From: Aldehydirespirator sp965203575
GTDB lineage: Bacteria; Actinomycetota; Acidimicrobiia; Acidimicrobiales; Aldehydirespiratoraceae
Reading direction: 5' to 3'
Length of the DNA: 64,000 nt
Assembly: GCA_965203575.1 (NCBI GenBank)
Contig: OZ241894.1
Coordinates: 1,426,001 to 1,490,000 of the forward strand
The notes beneath the pieces are model-generated. The model ran no database searches, had not been told where the DNA came from, and was given only the letters and a program-made list of their open reading frames with translations. Position 1 is the stretch's first letter. Each line of letters begins with the position of its first letter. This document shows, one piece after another, positions 24,203 to 33,417 of the stretch. The position numbers and the translations under genes were made by a program.

Positions 24203-25492
24203 ATGGACATGAACGACATGATCCTGGTGAGCGTCGACGATCATCTGTGCGAGCCGCCCGACATGTTCGACCATCACCTGCCGGCCAAATGGCGCGACGA
24301 GGCCCCCAAGATCCTCCACACCGACAATGGCGACGACGTGTGGACCTTCAACGGCTCGATCATCCCCAACATCGGCCTCAACGCCGTGGCCGGGCGGCCC
24401 AAGGAGGAGTACGGCATCGAGCCGACCAGCTTCGATGAGATCCGGCCCGGCTGCTACAACGTCCACGAACGGGTCAAGGACATGAGCGCGGGCGGGGTGC
24501 TCGGATCGATGTGCTTCCCGTCGTTCCCCGGCTTCGCCGGAAGGCTGTTCGCCAACCACCCCGACAAGGTGTTCGCGGCCGACCTGATAAGGGCCTACAA
24601 CGACTGGCACATCGGTGAGTGGTGCGGCGCCTATCCGGGCCGGTTCATCCCCATGGCCCTGCCCATGATCTGGTCGGCGGAGGAGTGCGCGGCCGAGGTG
24701 CGCCGGGTGTCCGAGCTGGGATGCCACTCGATGACCTTCACCGAGAACCCTGTCCCGCTGGACCAGCCCAGCTTCCACGACCACTACTGGAACCCGTTGT
24801 GGGAGGCCCTGGTCGACTGTGAGACGGTGCTGTCCATCCACCTGGGGTCGTCAGGTCAGATGGTGGTCAGCGCGCCCGACGCCCCGATGGACGTGATGAT
24901 CCACATGCAGCCCATGAACACTTCGATCGCGGCGTCGGACCTCCTGTGGTCGACGGTGCCGAGGCGGTATCCGGGCCTCAAGATCGCCCTGTCGGAGGGT
25001 GGCTCCGGATGGGTTCCGTACTTCATGGACCGGGCCGACAAGACCTACGACATGCACCACCTGTGGACCGGCCAGTCCTTCGGCGACCTCAAGCCCAGCG
25101 ACGTGTTCCGGCGCAACTTCCTGACCTGCTTCATCTCCGACCCGGTGGGGGTGGCGCTGCGCCACGAGATCGGCATCAACAACATCTGCTGGGAGATGGA
25201 CTACCCCCACTCCGATTCGAACTGGCCTGAAGCTCCCGAGGAACTGGTCGAGGTGTTCGACGGCGTGCCCGACACCGACATCGACCGGATCACCCACCTC
25301 AACGCCATGGACTGGTTCAACTACGACCCGTTCTCGGTGCTGGACCGCTCCCGCTGCACGGTGGGGGCGCTGCGGGCGTCGGTGGCGGGCCATGACGTGT
25401 CGATCCAGTCCCGCGACACCGGCCGCCACGGCGGCAAGAACACGTCCCTCCAGGACTTCGCGGTGAAGGCAGGCAGCTCGTCGACGGACTAG
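24203..25492 (+). CDS. Amidohydrolase family protein (ACMSD-like)
   Basis: 429 residues. The N-terminal SVDDHLCEPPDMFDHHLP resembles the first metal-binding strand of Amidohydro_2 TIM barrels (D-x-H-x-x-E/P). Later blocks, CETVLSIHLGSSG (His), GLKIALSEGGSGWVPYFMDR and ICWEMDYPHSDSNWPEAPE (Asp-x-x-His), give the other ligands. The family includes decarboxylases acting on aromatic or 2-oxo acids, so the protein may decarboxylate or hydrolyse rather than cut an amide. The ATG has an AAGGAGC ribosome site. It follows the ligase in the same orientation and converges on a second amidohydrolase, with a hairpin between them. Confidence 0.88.
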   Translation: MDMNDMILVSVDDHLCEPPDMFDHHLPAKWRDEAPKILHTDNGDDVWTFNGSIIPNIGLNAVAGRPKEEYGIEPTSFDEIRPGCYNVHERVKDMSAGGVLGSMCFPSFPGFAGRLFANHPDKVFAADLIRAYNDWHIGEWCGAYPGRFIPMALPMIWSAEECAAEVRRVSELGCHSMTFTENPVPLDQPSFHDHYWNPLWEALVDCETVLSIHLGSSGQMVVSAPDAPMDVMIHMQPMNTSIAASDLLWSTVPRRYPGLKIALSEGGSGWVPYFMDRADKTYDMHHLWTGQSFGDLKPSDVFRRNFLTCFISDPVGVALRHEIGINNICWEMDYPHSDSNWPEAPEELVEVFDGVPDTDIDRITHLNAMDWFNYDPFSVLDRSRCTVGALRASVAGHDVSIQSRDTGRHGGKNTSLQDFAVKAGSSSTD

Positions 25493-25503
25493 CGGGCTTC
25501 AGG

Positions 25504-25521
25504 TCCCGAGAAATCTCGGGA
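25504..25521. terminator. Terminator-like hairpin between convergent genes
   Basis: TCCCGAGA and its reverse complement are separated by AA, giving an 8-bp palindrome 11 bp beyond the plus-strand amidohydrolase. A partial copy (CCCGAGATTT) follows at about 25550. No T-run is present, so termination is inferred only from position between converging genes. Confidence 0.4.
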
Positions 25522-25583
25522 GTGTGATGTGGGCTGGACACACAGAACCGACCCGAGATTTGCTGGGGGCGCCGGGTCGTGAG

Positions 25584-26780
25584 CTAGCGGGACGAGGCTG
25601 ACAGCAGCTCGTAGGCGTTGTCGCGCATCACCTTGCGAACCTCGTCGTCGCTGAAACCGGCGATGTCGTCCAGATACGAGGACGGCTCGGCCAGACCTTC
25701 GGCGTGGGGATAGTCGGAGCCGAACAGCATCCGGTCGGCCCCGATGCAGTCCTTGATGAGGGCCATGTCGTCCTCGAAGTAGGGCGGCACCCACACGTTC
25801 TCGACGAACGCCTCCACCGGGTGGCGCTCGAACTCCCACGGCATCTTGCCGTGGCAGATCTTGAGGTTGCGCAGCAGGTCTGGGATCCACATGGCGCCGT
25901 TCTCGATGCTGGCCAGGCGCAACTTCGGGAACCGGTCGAGCACGCCGTGGCAGATCAGAGCCGCGAAGGTGTCGGAGATGGAGCGGTCCGAGTACGCCAC
26001 CAGCGCGAAGGCCATGTGCCTGAACGCCTCGAACTGGCCACCGGACGGCTCCCAGACCTTGCCGTACTGGCCGGTGCCGTTGAGCCCGGCGTGCATGGCC
26101 AACGGCACCCCGGCCTCCTCCAGCCGGGCCCAGATTGGGTCGTAGTCGGCCATGCCCGGCGACTGGTAGCCGCTTCCGGTGGGCACCGGCCCCGGGACGG
26201 TGCAGACGATGCGGACCCCCATCCCGAGCAGACGCTCCAGTTCGGCCACGGCCAGTTCCGGGTCGGCGAAGGTGAGCATGGGCGCGGCGAAGATGCGACC
26301 GTCGCGGTCGAAGCCCCAGTCCTCGTCGAGCCACGTGTTGAACGCGCTGAAAGCGGCGTGCAGGGCGGGAATGTCACGCTTGAGGGCCTCCTGCATGCCC
26401 ACGCCCTGGGTGGGGAACAGCAGCACCGACTCCAAGCCCTGACGGTCCATCAACTCCACCCGGGCAGCCCGGTCCCGGAAGCCGGGGTGGTCGTCGAGGG
26501 GATCGAGCTCGCCGAACATCGCCGCGATGTCGCGTCCCTCAAGATTGCGACCCCGGAAGTAGTCCTCGAGGCTGCCCGGCTTGGCGATGGGATCGAAGGT
26601 CGGGTTCGGGATGAACTTGTTGACCTTGCCCGCCACCATGAAGCGCTTCCTGCCGTCGATCTCCGCCCACTGCATGCAGCGCTTCTTCATGGACGGGTCG
26701 ATGTGGCGGATGAAGGCGTCGGGGGCCTCGTAGTAGTGCTCATCCACATCGAACGCCATGAACCCAAGCGTGGATGCCAC
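25584..26780 (-). CDS. Amidohydrolase family protein (ACMSD-like)
   Basis: 398 residues. FMAFDVDEHYYEAPDAFIRH is the N-terminal metal-binding region, VPLAMHAGLNGTG supplies a central His, and the end (ADRMLFGSDYPHAEGLAEPSSYL) has the GSDYPH signature of Amidohydro_2. It is a soluble enzyme, likely zinc-dependent, with an unknown acid or lactone substrate. It resembles the protein at 48765-49943 more than its neighbour at 24203. The GTG start lies 6 nt behind TAGCAT. It is the last gene of a minus-strand run behind the LLM oxidoreductase (9-bp gap), although it has its own promoter. Confidence 0.9.
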   Translation of the reverse strand: MASTLGFMAFDVDEHYYEAPDAFIRHIDPSMKKRCMQWAEIDGRKRFMVAGKVNKFIPNPTFDPIAKPGSLEDYFRGRNLEGRDIAAMFGELDPLDDHPGFRDRAARVELMDRQGLESVLLFPTQGVGMQEALKRDIPALHAAFSAFNTWLDEDWGFDRDGRIFAAPMLTFADPELAVAELERLLGMGVRIVCTVPGPVPTGSGYQSPGMADYDPIWARLEEAGVPLAMHAGLNGTGQYGKVWEPSGGQFEAFRHMAFALVAYSDRSISDTFAALICHGVLDRFPKLRLASIENGAMWIPDLLRNLKICHGKMPWEFERHPVEAFVENVWVPPYFEDDMALIKDCIGADRMLFGSDYPHAEGLAEPSSYLDDIAGFSDDEVRKVMRDNAYELLSASSR

Positions 26781-26786
26781 GCTTCG

Positions 26787-26792
26787 ATGCTA
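26787..26792 (-). promoter_or_regulatory. -10 box (TAGCAT) of a leaderless start
   Basis: On the minus strand TAGCAT ends 6 nt before the GTG at 26780. It overlaps the last bases of the upstream LLM gene. Confidence 0.5.
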
Positions 26793-27704
26793 CCGGCCTT
26801 GAATGACTGACTCTCCGTAGCGGGCCAGGGCTTCTAGGGCTTGGGCCAGGGAGTCGCCCGGTATGTGGGCCGCGCACCAAGTCACGCCCAGGTCGGCCAG
26901 GCTGTCGAGAGCTTCCAGATGGGCGTCAGGGTTGAAGTCGTCGTCGGCGGGGTTGCCGCCGGCCGTCGTCGTGAACGAGACGTCGATCCCGGCCGGGTCG
27001 CGTCCGGCCGCGTCGACCTGGCGCCAGAGATAGTCGAGCATTCCTCGCAGATCGTCGAGCGTCTCCAGCGGCGGGGTCCGCGCCGTGGTGGCCAATCCAC
27101 GGGGAGCGGGAAACGGGACCCAGCCGTCGCCCACCGCCGCTGCCCGGCGGCGGCTGAGGCGGCTGTTGCCCCCGATCCAGATCGGGATCCGACTGGACGG
27201 CTTGGGGTTGGCGGTCTGGCCGTGGGCCGTGAAGTTGCGGCCCTCGTACCGGAAGTCGTCGGTGGTCCACACGCCCCGCATGACCTCGATGGCCTCGTCG
27301 AAGACGTCGTTGCGCTCGTCGAAGTCTACGCCCAGGGCCCGGTACTCGCCCTTGAGGTAGCCGGTGCCCACGGCCAGCACGAACCGGCCGCCCGACAGGG
27401 CGTCGACGGTGGCCACCGACTTCGCCACCAGCAGCGGGTTGCGGTAGGGGAGGACCACCACGTTGGGGATCAGCAGCAGCCGCTCGGTGACCGCGGCGCA
27501 GAAGGCCAGCGCCGCGAAGGGGTCGAGCGCGTCGTGGCCGCCGGCTGCCAGCCAGCGGTGGGTGGGGGCGGGATGGTCGGTGAAGCCGATCCCGTCGAAG
27601 CCGGCTGCCTCGGCCGCCCGGGCGAACTCCACCACGCCTCGCCGGGTGGCGAACTCGGGGCTGCAGCGGCCCGAGGCCAGCGGGTAGGTGACCGTGAACC
27701 TCAC
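26790..27704 (-). CDS. LLM-class F420-dependent oxidoreductase
   Basis: 304 residues. The TIM-barrel blocks are complete: AAGFDGIGFTDHPAPTHRW, RLLLIPNVVVLPYRNPLLVAKSVATVDALSGGRFVLAVGTGYLKGEY and later IPIWIGGNSRLSRRRAAAVGDGWVPF. This order and length match the TIGR03619-type F420-dependent group. The start is GTG with GGAAGGGG nearby. It lies between the FGGY kinase (61 bp upstream) and the amidohydrolase (downstream). Substrate unknown. Confidence 0.88.
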   Translation of the reverse strand: MRFTVTYPLASGRCSPEFATRRGVVEFARAAEAAGFDGIGFTDHPAPTHRWLAAGGHDALDPFAALAFCAAVTERLLLIPNVVVLPYRNPLLVAKSVATVDALSGGRFVLAVGTGYLKGEYRALGVDFDERNDVFDEAIEVMRGVWTTDDFRYEGRNFTAHGQTANPKPSSRIPIWIGGNSRLSRRRAAAVGDGWVPFPAPRGLATTARTPPLETLDDLRGMLDYLWRQVDAAGRDPAGIDVSFTTTAGGNPADDDFNPDAHLEALDSLADLGVTWCAAHIPGDSLAQALEALARYGESVIQGR

Positions 27705-27765
27705 CGACTACCCCTTCCGGCTCCGAACTCGACCGCCGCAGCGAGCAACCGCGCCACCGTGAACC

Positions 27766-29166
27766 TCACCGGTCGGTGCCCTCCCGGAAACGGAGGTAAC
27801 GGCCCTCGGCGGCCGCAGCGTGAGCGGCGCGGGGCTCGACCCGGTGCGACACCCGCCCCCAGCGCCGGGCCTGCGAGGTGTCGGCCTCAAGTCCGGCGGT
27901 GACCCGGCTGTGGTAGGCCGCGCCGTGGGCGGCGCTGTAGGGCTCGGCCGACACGTCGACGGCCAAGCCGGTGGTGTCGGCCAGCGCCTGCATCCAGGCC
28001 GGCGACTGGGTGCCGCCGCCCACCGCCACCACCCGACCGGCATCGAGGCCGGCGAGGTCGATGTGGTGGCGCACCACGAATCCGGCAGCCTCGTACGCCG
28101 CCATCATCACATGAGCCGGGGTGTGGCCGACGTGCAGGTCGAGCAGCTCGGCCCGGCGATCGGGATCATGCAGCGGTGTGCGCTCGCCCCTCGGGTAGGG
28201 CAGCCACACCGGCAGGTCGTCACCATCGAGCACCAGGAGTTCCTCGGAGGCTGGATCGCCCACCAGAGCCCGGACCCGGTCGATGAATAGGCCGCCGGCG
28301 TTGCTGGCGCCGCCCACAGCCATGAGCCCGGCCCGGGCCGAGGGGAACGTCCACAACCCGTCGATCTCGACCCACTCGTCGGTGAGCACCCAGGGCAACA
28401 GGGTGGTCCCGCACATCACGAGCACGTCGCCGGCGTCGCCGCAGGGCGCGACGAGCTGCTCTCCCAGGACGTCGATGGTCCCGGCCGACACCAGCGCACC
28501 GTCGCGCTCCCCGATGGCGGCCGCGCCGGAGGTGATGGCCGGGAACTGCTCCGAGGTCATGCCGAGCCCGCCGAGCAACTCCGGCGCCCAGCCCTGCCCG
28601 TCGGACATCGGGCTCATGGCCATGGCAGTGGACGAGTCGATGGCGGCCGCGCCGCACAGCGCCCGGTTGGCCAGCGCCTGTGCGGGCCACAAGGCCTCCA
28701 CCCGCTTCAGCCCGGCCAGCCAGCGGGCGAAGCCCGCGGCCTCCCCCTCGGTGGAGCCCTCGCTGGCATCGGTGCCCGGATCGGAACGGAGGCCGCCATG
28801 GCCGCCGGCGTCCGAGCCACCGGCAGCCCCGATGCGGTCCGGGAGTGTTCGGCCGCGGGCGTCGCCGTAGAGCAGGCCGGGGGTGACCGGGGTACCGGCC
28901 GAGTCGACCCCGCACATGGACGGCACCATGGCCGAGACGGTCACCGCGGCGATCGATCGATCGGCGGTGCCCACCAGCATCTGGTCCCAAGCGCTGAGCA
29001 CGCCGTCAATCCACGCGCCCTGAGGATCGTGCTCGAACTGTCCGGGATCGGTCGACACGACCCGGTGAGGGGTGCGGGCCCGGGCCAGGACCTTGCCGCC
29101 GGCATCGGCTGCGACCGCCTTCACCGAGGTGGTCCCGATGTCGATCCCGACCGTCACATGTTCCAT
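27766..29166 (-). CDS. FGGY-family carbohydrate kinase
   Basis: 466 residues. It phosphorylates a sugar or polyol with ATP. The phosphate-1 motif VGIDIGTTSVKAVA opens the protein. The second half carries MCGTTLLPWV and the ADP-binding RVVAVGGGTQSPAWMQALADTTG block. A Gly/Ser/Asp-rich insert (about residues 110-140) is unusual. The ATG is preceded by GGGAGAG. It is divergent from a 2-hydroxyacid dehydrogenase and class II aldolase. Kinase plus aldolase is the classic order for ketose breakdown to dihydroxyacetone phosphate, but the actual sugar cannot be read. Confidence 0.88.
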   Translation of the reverse strand: MEHVTVGIDIGTTSVKAVAADAGGKVLARARTPHRVVSTDPGQFEHDPQGAWIDGVLSAWDQMLVGTADRSIAAVTVSAMVPSMCGVDSAGTPVTPGLLYGDARGRTLPDRIGAAGGSDAGGHGGLRSDPGTDASEGSTEGEAAGFARWLAGLKRVEALWPAQALANRALCGAAAIDSSTAMAMSPMSDGQGWAPELLGGLGMTSEQFPAITSGAAAIGERDGALVSAGTIDVLGEQLVAPCGDAGDVLVMCGTTLLPWVLTDEWVEIDGLWTFPSARAGLMAVGGASNAGGLFIDRVRALVGDPASEELLVLDGDDLPVWLPYPRGERTPLHDPDRRAELLDLHVGHTPAHVMMAAYEAAGFVVRHHIDLAGLDAGRVVAVGGGTQSPAWMQALADTTGLAVDVSAEPYSAAHGAAYHSRVTAGLEADTSQARRWGRVSHRVEPRAAHAAAAEGRYLRFREGTDR

Positions 29167-29275
29167 GCGCTCTCCCGTGGACCAATGCCGGCAGCTGACG
29201 CTGACCTCTACAGGAAGCTACGCCGTCAAGCGCGGGGCCACGCCACCGCACGGGCTGATAGGTGGCTGCGGGCGC

Positions 29276-29281
29276 TAGCGT
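29276..29281 (+). promoter_or_regulatory. -10 box (TAGCGT) of a leaderless start
   Basis: TAGCGT ends 6 nt before the GTG at 29288, the first gene of the dehydrogenase-aldolase pair. Confidence 0.55.
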
Positions 29282-29287
29282 CGGCTC

Positions 29288-30259
29288 GTGAGCCGGCCTC
29301 GGGTGTTGGTTACCGCGCCCCTTCGGGGCCCTGCCCTCGACGAGTTGCGCGACATCGCCGACGTGGTGTTCGAACCCTGGATCGAAACCCATCCGATCAA
29401 GCTCTATCGATCCGGTGACTTCGCATCCAAGATCCGCGACGAGGGAGCCGACATCGTCGTGTGCGAGGCCGACTCGTGCAAAGGTCCGGTGCTGGAACTG
29501 CCGCTGACCGCCATCGCCTGCACCCGGGCCCGCCCCACCAACGTCGACCTCGACGCGGCCACCGCAGCCGGCATTCCCGTGTTGCGCACACCGGGCCGCA
29601 ACGCCGACGCGGTGGCCGAGATGACGGTGGCACTGCTTATGGCCGTGAACCGGTTCGTGGTCGCCGGTGACCGCGACGTGCGGGCAGGCACGATGTTCGG
29701 CAAGACCCTCCCCTACCAGCGCTACCGGGCCTGGCAGGTGGCGGGACGCACTGCCGGGCTGGTGGGACTGGGCGCCGTGGGCCGGGCCGCCAAGTGGCGC
29801 CTGGAGGGCCTGGGCATGACGGTGATCGCCTCCGATCCCTATGCCGCCGACGCCACTCACAGCCTCGACGACCTCCTGGCAACCGCCGACGTGGTGTCTA
29901 TGCACGCCGCCGTCGCGCCGGAGACGGCACAGATGATGGGCTCGGACCAGTTCGCGGCGATGAAGCCGGGGGCGATCTACCTCAACACGGCCCGGGCCGC
30001 GCTGCACGACACCGACGCCCTGGTGGCCACCCTGGAGTCGGGCCATCTGGCCGGCGCCGGCCTCGATCACTTCGAGGGCGAGATCCTGCCCACCGACCAT
30101 CCCCTCACCGCCATGAGCAACGTGGTGCTCACACCGCACATCGGCGGGGCCACCTATGACGTCGAGAGCAAGCAGGCGGCCATCGTGGTTGCCGACATCA
30201 AGGCCATCCTGTCGGGCGGCAAGCCGCTCAACTGCGCCAACCCGGAGGTCCTCGAGTGA
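29288..30259 (+). CDS. D-isomer-specific 2-hydroxyacid dehydrogenase
   Basis: 323 residues. It interconverts a 2-hydroxy acid and a 2-oxo acid with NAD(P). The Rossmann motif TAGLVGLGAVGRAAKWRLEGLG lies near residues 155-176. The catalytic triad is visible as Arg in LNTARAALHDT, Glu in DHFEGEILPTDHPL and His in LTPHIGGATYD. It is close to phosphoglycerate/glyoxylate reductase types in length and layout. Its stop overlaps the GTG of the class II aldolase by 4 nt, so the two are coupled. It is divergent from the FGGY kinase. Confidence 0.92.
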   Translation: MSRPRVLVTAPLRGPALDELRDIADVVFEPWIETHPIKLYRSGDFASKIRDEGADIVVCEADSCKGPVLELPLTAIACTRARPTNVDLDAATAAGIPVLRTPGRNADAVAEMTVALLMAVNRFVVAGDRDVRAGTMFGKTLPYQRYRAWQVAGRTAGLVGLGAVGRAAKWRLEGLGMTVIASDPYAADATHSLDDLLATADVVSMHAAVAPETAQMMGSDQFAAMKPGAIYLNTARAALHDTDALVATLESGHLAGAGLDHFEGEILPTDHPLTAMSNVVLTPHIGGATYDVESKQAAIVVADIKAILSGGKPLNCANPEVLE

Positions 30260-30942
30260 GCACCGAAGGAGGCCGTCTGGATCCTGTCCACCAGGAGGTG
30301 GCCGAGGTTTCGAAGCAGATGGAGCAGGCCGGACTGGTGGTGGGCACGGCCGGCAACGTGTCGGGCCGCAGGAGCGACGGCTCGATCTGCCTCACCCCGT
30401 CGTCCACCCCCTACCCCGACGTCACCGCCGGCAACCTCGCCGTCCTCAGCCTCGACGGTGAGCATCTGGGCGGTTCGGGCAAGCCGTCGACCGAGAAGGC
30501 CATGCACCTGGCCTGCTACAACGCCTTCGAAGAGGTGGGCGGGGTGGTCCACTGCCATCCGCCCCACGCCTCGATGTTCGCGGTGGCCCACCAGCCCATC
30601 CCGGCCAGCATCGAGGAGGTGATCGTCTACGTGGGCGGCGACGTGCCGGTGGCCGACTACGCCACCACCGGCACCGACGAACTGGCCGCGGAGGTGGTGC
30701 GCCACCTGGCCGACCGGGGCGCGGTGCTGATGGCCAACCACGGCCTGCTGTGCGTGGGCAAGTCGCCGTCCGACGCGCTGCACACCGCTCTAGTGGTGGA
30801 GCACACCGCCAAGATCATGTTCGGGGCCCGCGTCCTGGGCGGCGTCGTGCCTCTGCCCGAGAAGATCGCCAGGGACTTCGCGGGCATATACGGCTATATC
30901 CGCAGCACCTGGTCGCCACCCGGCACCAACGGCGACGACTGA
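30256..30942 (+). CDS. Class II aldolase/adducin family protein
   Basis: 228 residues. This zinc-dependent family includes L-fuculose-1-phosphate aldolase, L-ribulose-5-phosphate epimerase and related decarboxylases. GTAGNVSGRR near residue 33 binds phosphate. GSGKPSTEKAMHLACY supplies the catalytic acid (Glu), VHCHPPHASMF gives the metal His-x-His, and LMANHGLLCVGK gives the third His. All expected active-site residues are present. It is coupled to the hydroxyacid dehydrogenase and followed 21 bp later by an enoyl-CoA hydratase. Which phosphorylated sugar or acid it cleaves is unknown. Confidence 0.9.
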   Translation: MSTEGGRLDPVHQEVAEVSKQMEQAGLVVGTAGNVSGRRSDGSICLTPSSTPYPDVTAGNLAVLSLDGEHLGGSGKPSTEKAMHLACYNAFEEVGGVVHCHPPHASMFAVAHQPIPASIEEVIVYVGGDVPVADYATTGTDELAAEVVRHLADRGAVLMANHGLLCVGKSPSDALHTALVVEHTAKIMFGARVLGGVVPLPEKIARDFAGIYGYIRSTWSPPGTNGDD

Positions 30943-30963
30943 AACCGGCGAGGGAGGACTGCA

Positions 30964-31803
30964 ATGCAGCACATGCTCTACGACACCGACGGCAGGGTGG
31001 CGGTGATCACCCTGAACCGCCCGGACAAGGCCAACGCGGTCAGCGGCCTGACGCTCAACGAGATGGACGAGTGCTTCACCCGCGCCGCCGACGACGGCGA
31101 GGTGAGGGTGATCGTGCTGCGTTCGGTCGGCAAGCACTTCTGCGCCGGTCACGACCTCTCAGGCACCGACGAGGCCCTGGAGAAGGCCGCGGCCGGCGAG
31201 AGCGGCCCGGCCAAGGGCAGCTTCGTGGACTGGAAGGAGCGGGGCCTCGAGGCCATCTACGAATGGGAGACGATCCACTACCTCGGCTACAGCCGGCGCT
31301 GGCGCGACATCCCCAAGCCCACCATCGCCGCGGTGCAGGGCCAGTGCATCGCGGGGGGGCTGATGCTCTGCTGGCCCTGCGATCTGATCATTGCCGCCGA
31401 CAACGCCATGTTTTCTGATCCGGTGGCCCGCATGGGCATCGGTGGAGTGGAGTATCACGGCCACACCTGGGAGCTCGGCCCCCGCAAGGCCAAGGAGATG
31501 CTGTTCACCGCTCGCCGGATCAGCGCCGCGGAGGCCGAGGCGGCCGGCATGGTCAACCGGGTGGTGCCTCTCGACGACCTCCATAGCGAGACGATGGCGC
31601 TGGCCCACGAGATCGCCCAGATGCACCCCTTCGCCCTGGCCCAGTCCAAGCGGGCCGTCAACCGCACCATGGACATCCAGGGCTTCTACTCGGCGCTCCA
31701 GGCCGTCTTCGACATCCATCAGACCGGCCACGGCAACGCCCTGTCGGTGGGTGGCTACCCGATCCTCACCGGCCTGACCGACATGAAGAAATCCCAGCAG
31801 TAG
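30964..31803 (+). CDS. Enoyl-CoA hydratase/isomerase family protein
   Basis: 279 residues with the crotonase fold. It starts MLYDTDGRVAVITLNRPDKANAV. The first oxyanion-hole strand is HFCAGHDLSG and the second is AVQGQCIAGGLMLCWPCDLIIAADNAMF near residues 120-147. An insertion (about 75-95) is somewhat long. GIGGVEYHGHTWELGPRKAKEMLF stands where the catalytic Glu pair is expected; the hydratase acid Glu is not obvious, so reaction type is open. It closely resembles the protein at 62950-63789. It is the third gene behind the leaderless promoter at 29276, or it may be independently expressed. Confidence 0.88.
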   Translation: MQHMLYDTDGRVAVITLNRPDKANAVSGLTLNEMDECFTRAADDGEVRVIVLRSVGKHFCAGHDLSGTDEALEKAAAGESGPAKGSFVDWKERGLEAIYEWETIHYLGYSRRWRDIPKPTIAAVQGQCIAGGLMLCWPCDLIIAADNAMFSDPVARMGIGGVEYHGHTWELGPRKAKEMLFTARRISAAEAEAAGMVNRVVPLDDLHSETMALAHEIAQMHPFALAQSKRAVNRTMDIQGFYSALQAVFDIHQTGHGNALSVGGYPILTGLTDMKKSQQ

Positions 31804-31826
31804 GGACGCGGTCTCACCATCGATGA

Positions 31827-31844
31827 AGGTCCCCTTCGGGACCT
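31827..31844 (+). terminator. Hairpin after enoyl-CoA hydratase
   Basis: AGGTCCC and GGGACCT form a 7-bp stem around a CTTC loop 24 bp beyond the stop. There is no T-tract. It precedes the promoter of the DHA2 transporter, which fits a terminator position. Confidence 0.4.
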
Positions 31845-31848
31845 CACC

Positions 31849-31854
31849 TACCGT
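31849..31854 (+). promoter_or_regulatory. -10 box (TACCGT) of a leaderless start
   Basis: TACCGT ends 6 nt before the GTG at 31861. Confidence 0.5.
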
Positions 31855-31860
31855 TGACTC

Positions 31861-33417
31861 GTGAATCTTTGGGAGCGGCCGGACGTTCACGCCCGGCGCT
31901 GGTTCCTGCTCGGCGTGCTCAGCCTGACTCTGGTGCTGGTGGTGATGTCGGTCTCGGGCCTGAACGTGGCCCTGGCCACCTTGCAGAGGGATGTGGGTGT
32001 CACCGGGCCGCAGCTGCAGTGGATCGTCAACACCTACGCGCTGGCCTTCGGCGGGCTGCTGATGACCGGCGGAGCCATCGGCGACCGCTACGGCCGCAAG
32101 GGCGCCCTGCTCGGAGGCCTGCTCGTGTTCGGGCTCGGTGCGCTCCTCGGAGGCTTGACCGACTCGGCCGAGGTCATCCTGGTCGCTCGGGGAGCCATGG
32201 GGGTGGCGGCCGCCTTCGTCATGCCGGCCACGCTGTCGCTGCTGATCGAGATCTTCCCGCCTCCCGAGCGGCCGACCGCCATCGCGGTGTGGTCTGGCTT
32301 CGCCGGGGGTGGCGCCGCCATCGGGCCCGCGCTTACCGGCCTGTTCGTGACCGGATGGTGGTTCGTGCCGTCATGGGGCTGGGAGGCCGGCTTCCTCTAC
32401 AACGTGCCGGTGGTGGCCGTGGTGATGGTTGCGGTGGTGCTGTGGCTGCCCCGATCCCGAGACGAGCACCCACGGCATCTCGACCCTGCCGGAGCGGCGC
32501 TGTCCATCGTGGCCATGACTGCCCTGATCTACGGCATCATCGAGGGGCCCGAGCAGGGCTGGACATCGGCACCGGTGCTCTCGGCCTTCGCGGTGGCCGT
32601 CATCTTCGGTGCGGCCCTGCTGAGGTGGCAGCAGCGCGCCCGCCATCCGATGCTGCCGCTGGAGTTGTTCGGCGACCGGCGCTTCAGCATCGGCTCGGCG
32701 GTGGTCACCATGACGTTCGTCGTGATGATCGGGTTCTGGTTCCTGTTTGCGCTCTATGTGCAGTTCGTCCTGGGATACTCCGCTCTGGAGGCGGGGCTGG
32801 CGACAATGCCGGAGGCGCTGTCGTCGATGGTTGTTGCCCCGTTCACCGCTCCGCTGGCGGCCAGGTACGGGTCACGCCGGATCATGGCGGTCGGCTTCGC
32901 GGTGTTGGCGCTCACCTTCCTGCCGCTCGCGCTGGTCGATACCGATACCAGTTACTGGTACCTGCTAGGACCCCTGGTATTGGCCGGGGCCGGACTGAGC
33001 CTGGCCATGACCCCAGCCACCAACGACATCATGGTCGCCACTCCCTACGACAAGGCCGGGATCGGCTCAGCCGTCAACGACACCGCCCGAGAGCTGGGGG
33101 CCGCGCTGGGCATCGCCACGCTGGGAGCCCTGTCCACCTCGATCTACCGCAGCACGGTGGACGTGGCCCATCTGCCGCCCGAAGTGGCCGCCCCGGCGGC
33201 CGAGTCGATGGGCGCGGCCATCGAGGCCGCTTACCAACTGTCCCGATCGGGCACGCTGGGCGAGGCCGCGGCCCAGGCGACGATCACCGAGACGGGACAA
33301 GCCTTCACAACCGCCTTCGCCCAGACGATGGCGATTTCGGGCGCGGTGTCTGCCCTGGCCGCGGTCGCCCTGCTAGTCGGCCACATCGCCCAGGCCCGCC
33401 GCCGCTCTCTCGTCTGA
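31861..33417 (+). CDS. DHA2-family MFS drug/metabolite exporter
   Basis: 518 residues with about 14 hydrophobic segments. The loop-2/3 signature GDRYGRKGALLGG is present, and SGLNVALATLQRDVGVTGPQLQWIVNTYAL in the first helices is typical of EmrB/QacA proton antiporters. The protein should sit in the cytoplasmic membrane and export organic compounds. Its final 45 bp overlap the 3' end of the convergent MBL-hydrolase gene. No regulator lies next to it. Confidence 0.92.
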   Translation: MNLWERPDVHARRWFLLGVLSLTLVLVVMSVSGLNVALATLQRDVGVTGPQLQWIVNTYALAFGGLLMTGGAIGDRYGRKGALLGGLLVFGLGALLGGLTDSAEVILVARGAMGVAAAFVMPATLSLLIEIFPPPERPTAIAVWSGFAGGGAAIGPALTGLFVTGWWFVPSWGWEAGFLYNVPVVAVVMVAVVLWLPRSRDEHPRHLDPAGAALSIVAMTALIYGIIEGPEQGWTSAPVLSAFAVAVIFGAALLRWQQRARHPMLPLELFGDRRFSIGSAVVTMTFVVMIGFWFLFALYVQFVLGYSALEAGLATMPEALSSMVVAPFTAPLAARYGSRRIMAVGFAVLALTFLPLALVDTDTSYWYLLGPLVLAGAGLSLAMTPATNDIMVATPYDKAGIGSAVNDTARELGAALGIATLGALSTSIYRSTVDVAHLPPEVAAPAAESMGAAIEAAYQLSRSGTLGEAAAQATITETGQAFTTAFAQTMAISGAVSALAAVALLVGHIAQARRRSLV

